Of a stretch of 64,000 nucleotides of DNA, positions 12,398 to 30,570 are shown piece after piece. Both the position numbers and the translations under genes were made by a program. Position 1 is the first letter of the stretch. Each line of letters starts with the position of its first letter. Origin of the DNA: Myoxocephalus aenaeus (Eukaryota; Chordata; Actinopteri; Perciformes; Cottidae); contig JBAMJR010000073.1 in assembly GCA_038501785.1 (NCBI GenBank), positions 2,715,001 through 2,779,000 on the forward strand, in the 5' to 3' direction. The notes beneath the pieces are model-generated. The model saw only the letters and a program-made list of their open reading frames with translations. It searched no databases and was not told the DNA's origin.

Positions 12398-14681
12398 TAA
12401 AATGAAACAAGTTCCCATACTGGAGCTTGATTCATGATAAGTGTTATAAAGAACCAATTTCAGACATCTGGACACGTCCAAGTATCCCACAGCTGAGCTT
12501 TTTATTTTTCTAAACTACATTTAAAAAAAAGTCACATTTTTTTTTTTTTTTTTAATCATGCATGTCGAGCCATGCAACTCGATGTTACATGCTCACAACA
12601 CAGATGCAAACCACGGCTTGTGTTGTGTATGAGTGTGTGTGCCGGCGCCTCTCACCTCCTGTAACATGTCTGAGGCGTCAATGGCGCGATTCACCGTTTG
12701 TTTGGATGTTTCTTGTATTTCCCCTCCAATGAGAAACTCATCCAGGATAAAATAGGCCTTCTCAAAGTTAAAGATTATGTCCAGCTCACACACCTGAGAG
12801 GAGGTTATTGCCATCGTTACAAAACAGTGCAGAATGTACTCACGATACTTACATATTTACTTAAAAACAGACATTTTGATATGAGATTTACTGACTAGTT
12901 CAACAGTTATAATGCTCTTGATGTAAGCTATAACATCACATTTTAACAGTTACAATTCAGGCTACAGCTGCATATTGAATCGAAGAGGGTGAAACACAAT
13001 GCAATACATTGCCAAAGTATTTGTCCAGCAGCTCCACGTAGCGCTGAATAACCTCCAGGGCTATCAGCTCGTTCTCCTGGTTCTCTATCGCCAAGCAGAA
13101 ATACAAGCTTGCATACCTGAGGAAAAGGTGACAGTGAAGATTTCCAGCTGACATAAAATAATACATTTATAAATGATATATACACACACAGCAGGTATAA
13201 CTATAAGTTGAAAAAAGATTCAGAAGCAGATGAAGTAAGTTGAATAAACAACCATGTAAGGGCAGCACCCACCTCTTGTAAATAATCTTCAGGTCTTTCC
13301 AGTGCAGGAAGTTACAGGAGCGTGGTTGCCGTGCCAACACCATTGTAGTCATGTCCCTGATGATTTTCTTCTTCTCGCGTTCTGTCACAGGCGTGAACCA
13401 CTTCTGCAGACGCAGCTTCCCCTGGCGACTGAAGAGGAGCAGGAAGCGTATCTAACAGCACAGACAGAGCACAGGGGTCAGAGGGGGAATCGTGACGCCT
13501 GCACGAGTTTGGGGGGGGGGAGGACACACACACACACACACACTTAAAGAGTAACTACACTGAACAAACACTTCACCAAAAGGGGGAAAGGGCTTCAGAG
13601 GCAGAAATGTGAAGGTCGACAAACAATTGAAGAACAAGTAGTTTGGATTTTCCTCTGCGACTTTCAAGAGAGCCAAGGAGTTCGGTTTTGGATGTTTACA
13701 CAATGTACGTATCAAACCCGATTTTAATGTCACCCTATTTATATTAGAAACACTGGTACCTTTGAGTCTTCCTCTCATTGTTGATGTAAGAAGAATAAAT
13801 AGTTTGCGTTTGTATTATCAATGGGCAAAAGATGGGGGGGGGGGATAAACCTCTGAATACAATTTGTGATTTGTATTCAGAGCAGTGCAGAGATCATTTC
13901 TAAACTCAGGTTGTGCAACAATGCACCATTTCAACCCACAAAAAACAAAAAAAAGAGTCAGAGCTGATTATAAGCAAGACAAGACATTTCCGTTTGCTGT
14001 CATGTTGCAGCAACGGTGAAAGGATGCTTCTGGTTTCATGTATCACCCCAAAGAACATATACTGTATATTTGATGAATTGTTGGAGAACAAAAAAAAAAA
14101 AAAAAAAAAAAGGGTTCCAACTTTGTTCACTTGGTTTCAACAAAACCAAGTTGCAGTTATGCACTGCAACGAGTGCAGACAATAACAGATAGATGCAGGT
14201 AGAGAGAGAAGTATCAAGAATATAACATCACATTGGAAGCCTACAACCAGTCCAATACTGGTATTTCCTGCTGTGTGTGTGCGTGTGTGTGCGCGTGTGC
14301 ACGTTGCCTCTGTGTCAACCCAAAGGCAAATCAATATGGAAAGCACTAAACTGCCACCAGGGCAGGACTCGACGCAAAGTGACGAAACCTGTTTGACTGA
14401 GGCGACCGGTTGAGGAAACGTACACCTTACTTCCGGCTGTCGCGTTAAAAAGAATACAAGTAATAAACACAATTAAGCCCCAACGACAGAAACCACATAC
14501 AGCTGCTGCATGGCGTCCTCATAAGAACAAACTGCTGGCCTCCGTGTACAAGGAAGTGGTGTCGAGGTGTAGCTCCTGGCTCGAGCTACCTGACAGCGAC
14601 AACAGGTGCAACAGGTGACCAGCCCGACGCGGTCTAAGTCTACCAGTCATGCGTAGGAAACCACCGCCAAACACTTACCAT
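11674..14681 (-). CDS. ap1s3: AP-1 complex sigma-3 subunit
   Basis: Small (sigma) subunit of the AP-1 clathrin adaptor, which sorts cargo between trans-Golgi and endosomes. Five coding exons read on the minus strand: 14,679-14,681 (initiator Met only, then GTAAGT), 13,273-13,451, 13,008-13,116, 12,656-12,793 and 11,674-11,709. They join in phase to 465 nt, 154 aa, the same length as human AP1S3. Family motifs are IRFLLLFSRQGKLRLQKW near the N terminus, RYVELLDKYFGNVCELDIIF in the middle, FILDEFLIGGEIQETSK, and the C-terminal TMEEYMSKPAF. This tail and the ASDMLQE before it point to sigma-3 rather than sigma-1 or -2. Every junction has GT/AG sites. Head-to-head with dhrs12. In human AP1S3 neighbours SCG2, as here. 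Confidence 0.95.
12360..12395. repeat. CA microsatellite in ap1s3 intron 4
   Basis: About 18 CA units between coding exons 4 and 5 of ap1s3. An AG/CA-rich patch also occurs at 12,148-12,192. Confidence 0.95.
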
Positions 14682-14689
14682 GTTGAGGC

Positions 14690-15169
14690 CGCACGCGGAG
14701 CTATAAACGCTATCAAAAGAAGAAGAAAAAAAAAGAACTACAAAAGTACTTTAACCCTCACAAGGGGTCAGCAGCTCGGACTAAACACATCTCTGTCCGT
14801 CGCCCACTCCGGTCGGCGTGAAAGTTGGCTATAACTCCGCCCTCCCGGCTCCTCGCAACCATCTGGATTGGTTACTGTCCATTTGTGTTTGCAGGGGGTG
14901 CAGCCCACCACCACCTATACATGTGTACCACGTGATGTGTTGCAGAGCTCCTCTTCATGAATGAGCTGATAACACTTTGATATAACTTGGCTCATCAGGC
15001 GGTGAGTGTCTTGGAGTGTTGTTCCCACGCGGAGTCGGCAGAGTGCAGCAGCAGCAGCAGCAAGCGCTCCCTTTCGGTCCGCCTGCTCCATGTGACGCTG
15101 ATCTGTCACAGCGGTTGACAAGGACCGCCAAGCTGGAGCAACTCCTTGGGTTTTTATTCACTTGATAAC
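14690..15169. promoter_or_regulatory. divergent ap1s3/dhrs12 promoter region
   Basis: The two start codons are 488 bp apart and point away from each other. Between them are a GC box (CCGCCC, about 14,838-14,843), a CCAAT box in reverse (GATTGGTT, about 14,866-14,873) and a TGACGCTGATC-type stretch near 15,094. A CAG repeat of about six units at 15,046-15,063 would lie in the dhrs12 5'UTR or just upstream. Shared regulation is inferred from spacing. Confidence 0.6.
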
Positions 15170-17886
15170 ATGTCTCTGTACCGAAATGGCATCTGGTTTT
15201 TGAATGGAATCCACCAATACACAAGGTCAGTCAACACACTGAGTCCTTTTACTTTGGAGGTTGTCTAGAGATGGAGGGGAAATAGCTGGCAGATGATGCT
15301 TTGTCAGTCTGAGTGGGCTATAGTATATCTAAATTGTTAGTCCTGCTTGTTGGTTGTCTACATTTAAAATGCATTGCTCTGTGAAATGCATTTTGTCTCA
15401 TTCATTTAAGCCTAAAGACGGCTGAAAAGAGGAATACCAACGGTCTGATCACCGTATGGCACACATCACTACACAAACTGGCCTTTATGCACAGTTACAA
15501 TAGTTCCATTGAACGCTGGTGTGTATTGAGGGAGGACATCACCTGACTCTGCTGAAGCTTAAATGTGGAGAAAGGAAAAACTGCTCATATTGCTTTCCCG
15601 TGTGCTTTTAGGAGAGGATATGAGGCAGCGTTTAAAGACTTTAAGCCCCAAGACCTGGAAGTGTCCGTGGTGGGAAGGTCTTTCATGATCACCGGAGCCA
15701 ACAGTGGAATTGGCAGGGCAACAGCTATGGCTATAGCCAAGAAAGGTAAAACACTGCAGCGGTATGGGTCTCTGCCTTTTCTTTATTGATAGAAAATCGA
15801 CTTTGATGTTTTGTTTCCAGGTGGGACGGTCCACATGGTGTGTAGGAACAAAGATAAAGCAGAGGAGGCCAAGTCGGACATCGTCAGTGAGTCCGGCAAC
15901 ACGGTGAGTGCTGTTGGCCTTGAACATGCCCGACACGGAATGGGGCGAAGAAGTGTCAAATCCCATGATTTGTGAGAGACTGACGCTTTTCTGGTTATTC
16001 TAGGAGGTATACGTCCACACTGTAGACATGTCAGAGACGCACAAAGTCTGGGAGTTTGCGGAGGCCTTCAAGAGGCAGTATCCGGCCTTGAATGTGTTGG
16101 TGTGTGTCAGCAGTCTCCTTTTAATCGTCATCCTAAATCAGTCTTTATAAATGGTGTGATAGAGACTATCATCTCTTTCATGACAGATAAATAACGCAGG
16201 CTGTATGGTGCACACGAGAGAGGTGACCGCTGAGGGCCTGGAGAAGAACTTTGCCACCAACACTATGGGTGAGCCCTCTTGCTGGTGGGGTGCTGCTGTA
16301 CAGGAGCACCATTTTAAGTTTGCCTCTTCTCCATCTCTTCAGGGGTGTACATCCTCACACAGACTCTCATACCACTTCTACAGAAGAGCCGAGATCCAAG
16401 GGTGGTATGAAAACACACTCATACACACAGAGTGCTCATCTGCATCATGTGGACAGCATAATGCCACTTTTGTCCGCGCTGTCGTGGCTGTTGTCGAAGC
16501 ACACTGGGCCTCTCTTCTCCCTGCCCGTTAGATCACTGTGTCCTCAGGAGGCATGCTGGTCCAGAAGCTCAGAGTCGATGACTTGCAGTCAGAGACGGGC
16601 TACGTGGATGGCGTCACGGTCTACGCCCAGAACAAGGTACAGGGAGGAGAATGTAATCCAGGGTATAAAAGAAGAAGTAATGTGGTTACGTAATGTGGTT
16701 GAACAGAGGAAAAGATATTGAATTGTAACGCAACATACACTGACAGCAATAGTCAACACTGTGGGCATGATTTCTAAACTGATGCAAGCGTGTGTTGTTT
16801 TTTCTCAGAGACAGCAGGTGGTGCTGACACAACAGTGGGCCAAAGCTGACCCAGTCATTCACTTTTCTGCGATGCATCCAGGCTGGGTAGATACTCCAGG
16901 TACTGATAGGCAGCTGCCCCAGATGGCCTAAAGACGGTTGTTGCTGCTGATAAAAATCATATACATACCGTATTTGTCGCGCAAATATAGTAACAATGCT
17001 CCTGATGGTGGTGCTACAGCAAATGTCTAAGGCATTAGAAATGAGTAAAATTAAGAATCAGCTTTACTCTGCTGCAATATTACACATGTCAATGTGTAAA
17101 TACTAATACTCTTCTAGCCCATGACACACAAGATGTGACCATAAAGCCTGAATTAATATTTACATAATAGCTGTGTCAAGCTATGTCTAAATATTTACCC
17201 ATTTTGTAATCATTTGACAGTTGGGATGACTCAGTAATTGAGTATGCTTTGGATTGATTTACAAAGAAAAACAAGTTTGAAAGAATTTAAAAGAAATACT
17301 TTTGTATCTTTTTTGTCACTCTGACCTTGTTAAACTTATTTTCAAGTGAGTCCTTGAGGACCTACTTTTAAAAATGCAATTTTCAGTTTAGCTTTCACTT
17401 GATTTAACATGATTTGAAACTGTGCTTCTCTCATTTGAGTAAAAAAAAAAAAAACACAACATTCAGTCACTCTGTAGTATTGCAGTATTAACCCAGGATA
17501 CACGTACACACCACCAACCATTTTTTCTCTCTGCTTGTTTCCAGCTGTTTCTACGTCAATGCCTCAGTTCCACCAGATGATGGAAGAGAGGCTGCGCAGT
17601 GCGGAGCAAGGAGCCGACACGGTTGTGTGGTTGGCCTTGTCCAGAGCTGCTGCCAGGACATGCAGCGGGCAGTTCTTCCAAGGTAAAGAGCACCAAGTGT
17701 GACAGATACTTTTTATTTCCCTTAATCTTCTGAGGTGAATTCTGATGGACTGTTTATGTTGCAGATCGTAGGCCTGTTCCAGCCCACCTGCCTCTGGCCT
17801 GGACTCACAGCTCTGCTGAAGAAATTCAGGATTTCATGACTCAGCTGGAGACTTTGGCCAGATCTGTCACTCAAAACCTGACGTAG
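15170..17886 (+). CDS. dhrs12: dehydrogenase/reductase SDR family member 12
   Basis: NAD(P)-dependent short-chain dehydrogenase, substrate not established. Ten coding exons: 15,170-15,225; 15,612-15,745; 15,821-15,903; 16,004-16,099; 16,187-16,268; 16,343-16,404; 16,532-16,636; 16,809-16,899; 17,545-17,682; 17,765-17,886. They sum to 969 nt, 322 aa (human about 317). The start MSLYRNGIWF resembles that of vertebrate DHRS12. Cofactor motif TGANSGIG is at residues 46-53, NNAG at 125-128, catalytic Ser in ITVSSGG at 175-176, and YAQNK at 202-206 supplies the catalytic Tyr and Lys, so the active-site set is complete. The end of exon 6 was set at GTG|GTATGA because this restores the conserved Val before ITVSS; a donor 3 bp earlier would drop it. 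ATTAAA at 17,959-17,964 is the likely poly(A) signal. Convergent with cul3. Confidence 0.95.
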
Positions 17887-17999
17887 AGTTTAACGCCACT
17901 TCCAGGCCTAAATTTGTCTGAATATCCTGATACACGTTACACCACATGTAAATGACCCATTAAAGCATTAGTTGCAATAAGATACATTTCTGAACCATA

Positions 18000-18565
18000 A
18001 TCTTGTGTTTAGTGTCATCTGTCTCTTGAAGTCTCCCTCCTTGTTCTACAGCCATATGTTCAGGACAGTTACCTGTGATGTCAACAGTAACTAGACGGTC
18101 ACACACTGTTGCCTTAAAAGACAAAAGTCATTGATTTGGATTGACTGTCTCAGTGTGTGTGTGTGTGTAAAAATATATCCAATCTATTATTTGATAAAGC
18201 AAAATCTATTGGTTTGTCACCGTCTGCACTGTGGTCTGCAGCGCTCACATCTTAGAAGTGCAGTAGAAGCTCTGCTTCGTTGCAGCGTTAATTAAAATTG
18301 ATCTAATTTGACACATTAGTCATCTGCTCCCATTAAAACTTCTCAATCGTCACAAAGAACCAATTTCAAAAATACTGTAGGTATCTACCGCAGCAGATAA
18401 CACTTGGTGGGCCCTTTCCAAAACCAAACTCTGTACTTCTTTTTGGACAGAACAGTTGTTTTCATACCGACTGAAATTTGAAATGTACAATGAGGATAAT
18501 ATGTAAGAGAGTAAAATGTAGCAGAGCAGACTATTTGTGAAAAACTAGAGAGCAACAATACTCGT
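18000..18565. other. convergent dhrs12-cul3 intergenic segment
   Basis: AT-rich DNA between the two 3' ends. It has a short GT run at about 18,153-18,169 and no recognisable gene. Confidence 0.5.
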
Positions 18566-18570
18566 TATTT

Positions 18571-19011
18571 TTTATTTTGTATCAATCCACATTTGCTGTT
18601 TTTAATAATTTTATTATTTTTATACAGTATTGAAACAAAAAATAATAATGTGGTGCATTCACATTTTCCCAAGGGATTCTTTGCAAGTTTGATCTCTACA
18701 AGGGTAAAACAGTGAAAAGCTTGAAGCTGGATCCATCCATGTTAAAACTCAGGGAATAGGAAGACTGGGCCCGATTTAAAAATCACCTACAAGTTTTGAT
18801 GGATTTAATTTCTGCGCCGACATTTTATTCCCAGTCATGTTCTTTTTACTGTGTTTTTGTAAGGGAGGATTAATCAGGTTCCCAGCATTTGTCTTTAAAA
18901 GAAACTTCCAGTCCATGCGTAACAACAGTCCAAAGAAAACAAACAAATCCCATCCCCCCCACCCTCACCCGTCCATCCAGTCTCTTCCTCCTCTCATCCA
19001 CAGTTCATCTT
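18571..19011 (-). other. cul3: cul3 3'UTR
   Basis: Sequence after the cul3 stop on the minus strand. Reverse-strand AATAAA hexamers (TTTATT on +) occur at 18,610-18,615 and 18,571-18,576, giving a 3'UTR of about 0.4 kb. Confidence 0.5.
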
Positions 19012-27732
<8,721 letters not shown>

Positions 27733-28000
27733 GATTAGTTAGAACGACTTTCGTTTCTAAGTTGACTTAAAGACTACATGAAAGGCAGTTGCTAGTTTGC
27801 TTTCTACGCCAGGAAAGCGGCAGGGAAACTCAATGACCTCCCCTGCAAGAATTAGGTCGGTCTGTTATGTTGTTGTCACTCGCTCTCCTCTGTGTTTTTT
27901 AGCTAATGTTAGCTTGTATGCGGTGATGGCGGACGGCTGTACTCCACTGCGCAACGCCGAAATCTCGCGAGAGAAAAGTCTACACTAACAGGTGCATTCC
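27733..28000 (-). promoter_or_regulatory. cul3: cul3 promoter with TCTCGCGAGA element
   Basis: CpG-containing DNA just upstream of the cul3 start. It holds the palindrome TCTCGCGAGA at 27,963-27,972, a motif known from TATA-less housekeeping promoters and bound by BANP. A GATGGCGG word (YY1-like) lies at 27,925-27,932. No TATA box is apparent. The transcription start is inferred to be around 27,900-27,960. Confidence 0.65.
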
Positions 28001-28343
28001 ACAGGTTGATAACATAGAGTGGTGGTTACATTTGCATAGGCTAACTGTCACATTTTATATTAATATTTCGTCGAAAAACTGTAAGTATTTAACAACTTTG
28101 TGTGCTAAAATAACTGTTTCAACTAAAAAAGGATTGACAAAAAGGCAAGGAGAAAAACTTTATTTGATAGATAGACCCGCGTTAATATTTTGTCCCAAAT
28201 GCCAAAATAGAGCTAACGCCATGGCGAACGGTACGGTATCCCTTACTGTAGGCCAGGCCGCCATCCCAACAGATGGTACCTATAACAGAAGCATAACGAC
28301 CACTCGGTGTCAGATGGGGCCTCGTGTAACACCATGCTAACGT

Positions 28344-28572
28344 TCATCTTTGCTGTTTTCCAGTCCACCGCTTATCCAACTGCCCATTCCGGTGGTTGAC
28401 CAGCCTCTGGAAGATGGAATATCTTCTCACTGTCATCACGATGCTCTCTAAATAAGAGAAGGCCCAAAACATGTATTTAACCGCAAATAGGTGAGTCCAG
28501 GGAGAAACAAGACACTTACATTTAAGGAGATTAATTTTAAAAGTAAAATTGCAATTATAAATATGATAATAC

Positions 28573-28637
<65 letters not shown>

Positions 28638-28855
28638 TATTTGTTTCTATTCCAAAAACTTGAATCTAATATAGAATACATAGTGCCAATAATAGTTGGT
28701 CTACCTCTGCATTCTGGTGTTAAGATGGGAACTGTTGCGTTCTTTCTGAGATTAGCTCCAGCAGTCCTCCTCAGGCCCATGTTCTCCAGCTCAAGTTTTT
28801 TTATTTCCGTCCGCATCAGGCTGATCAACCGCATAAGCCTCGGTTCACTGTCCAT
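28344..28855 (-). CDS. small two-exon coiled-coil protein (84 aa)
   Basis: Found by joining two short open segments on the minus strand: exon 1 at 28,705-28,855 and exon 2 at 28,344-28,447. They total 255 nt, 84 aa. The start codon sits in an ideal Kozak context (CACCATGG). The donor is GCAGAG|GTAGAC and the acceptor TTATTTAG|AG; phase 1 matches. A reverse AATAAA (TTTATT at 28,159-28,164) lies about 180 nt after the stop. Residues 7-30 (LMRLISLMRTEIKKLELEN and on) form a heptad-like coiled coil. The C-terminal part carries VMTVRRYSIF and is basic. From memory it faintly resembles vertebrate CCDC195, which I cannot verify. The 257-bp intron holds a TA microsatellite. Same strand as cul3 and directly upstream of it. 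An upstream in-frame Met exists (MRSCAS...), but the Kozak favours the chosen one. Function unknown. Confidence 0.6.
28575..28636. repeat. TA microsatellite in the small-gene intron
   Basis: About 31 TA units, lying entirely inside the 257-bp intron of the two-exon coiled-coil gene. Confidence 0.95.
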
Positions 28856-30339
28856 GGTGACTGCACACACGTCCACCCTGCCTGCATCTCTCCTAGAGGC
28901 ACACGACCTCATCTGACCTACGAACACACAGTTTACACAATAAAGCCAAACTGACATGGAGAAGCCACAACATACATATAACTTGCGTGGAGACAACTAC
29001 TGTCCCTTTTCTAAAGTTGACATTAAAGCTCAATAATAGGCCAACAAATAAGAATAAGCAGCCAATCAAAAGCGGCAATCTAGTCCGTCATCAGACCATT
29101 CAAAGTCTGGTCACATGATGGGGAGAGTGCTATTTTCTTCTTAGTGATCTGATGCCGACCACTTTCCCTCCTCCTGTTAAATATTCATCTACTCTGTCAA
29201 CGTAAAGCAACAAAAGGTACTTGGGAGAGGCGTAACCTTTGCCAAGGGTGATCTGTTTCTCCTTTAAACTCAGACTGCTTCTCAATATGGCTAAAATTGA
29301 CATAGAAGCCCCAGATTTAGTTTAGTATGTGGGCTATATCAAAACAGACCTCTCAGTTTTCACACCAATATCCTCATTTTAGGGCTCACGCAAACAGCCA
29401 TACTGCATTTACACAAATTAAAAAAAAGTGTGTACAGTTAAGTGCAATGAATAACCAGATAATGTGTGCTGTAATGTGTGTTTGTGTTTATGTGTGTAAA
29501 GTTATACATATTCTATGTATGAGCGACTTTCTAGTTAGAATACTTCGCAGTATTTAGAGGCGAGGGTGAGTCGTGAGTGTGTGTTTGGCGCTGCTCTGCT
29601 GCTCTCTAGTGTAGAGTAGTCCCAGCATCATATGAACCAAATACTGAGTAGGAAAGTAGGAAAGCAATGTTTTACTGGCCTCTTCTGGTTAAAATTGAAA
29701 TTGAAAAGGTCAAGTCTGTAGGACCTCTGGCTACAACTAACAATGATGCCACTACCCGAGCTGAACACACTCTGATAACACTTCTATATCACACCTTCCA
29801 TATAGGCTTGCTTTAGATTGCCTTATGTGTGTCATCGACACATTAACACTTTATGAATAATAATAATAATAGTTGATTAACTGAGGGTAGGAGCTCATAA
29901 AGGTAGTATTTATTGTTTAAATGCACAACATTTTTACTGACAAAAACAAAAGATTATAATATTACAAGGATGATATTTTTGCTAGTCATCTGGGTAGATG
30001 GATATTATTACACGTTTTTTTTCTAGTTCATTATTATTCTTAAACTGAAAGTGAATGCACCTTCTAATGCAGTTAAACATTTCACCAATGGGTGTTTCTG
30101 GTTGTCAGTATCAATGTTTTCAACTTTGCTGCAGTGAGTAAGCTATGATCGTAAGAAGTTTAGTGGGTCTTATACTTATAGCACCAAGAGGCCTTCTACA
30201 ACTACTGGGGGGTTGTGGATGTCTGCTTTGGGCAATTTTGGTCTTATTTCAGGTAATATCCTCTTTTATATTGACGAGGATTCTGTCACGTGAACTGTGA
30301 AACAAAAGTGCTTAATTGGCAACACATTTGGTTCTTCAA

Positions 30340-30570
30340 CTTCCCCGTAAGCATTTTTGGTTGCTGTTGGAACGTTTTTATAAAGGTTCCACCTGGAACC
30401 CCATTCAGAGGGTTCTTTCCCTAGTACTCAACTTAAAGGTTTATACATAGACCCATTTGTGAAAGCTTCCACCCACAACCCCCTATGAGAGGTTCTACAG
30501 AGAACGTTTTTATCGTGTAATGTTCCACTCAGAACCCTCTCTGGAAGTTTATATTTATTTATTTTAATCT
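30340..30570. repeat. degenerate interspersed repeat with GGTTC/GAACC sub-units
   Basis: Several related sub-units share AACGTTTTTAT, GGTTCCACCTGGAACC (an inverted repeat) and CAGAACCCTCT/CAGAGGGTTCT words in both orientations. This repeating pattern resembles a decayed non-autonomous mobile repeat or minisatellite. The family is not identified. Confidence 0.5.

Noticed and set aside
16251..16721. 156-codon + strand frame inside dhrs12
   Set aside because: It is the wrong frame across exons 6-7 and their introns; the spliced dhrs12 frame explains the region.
28032..28340. 102-codon + strand frame near the cul3 promoter
   Set aside because: It runs antisense into the last exon and poly(A) region of the small minus-strand gene, without splice or protein support.
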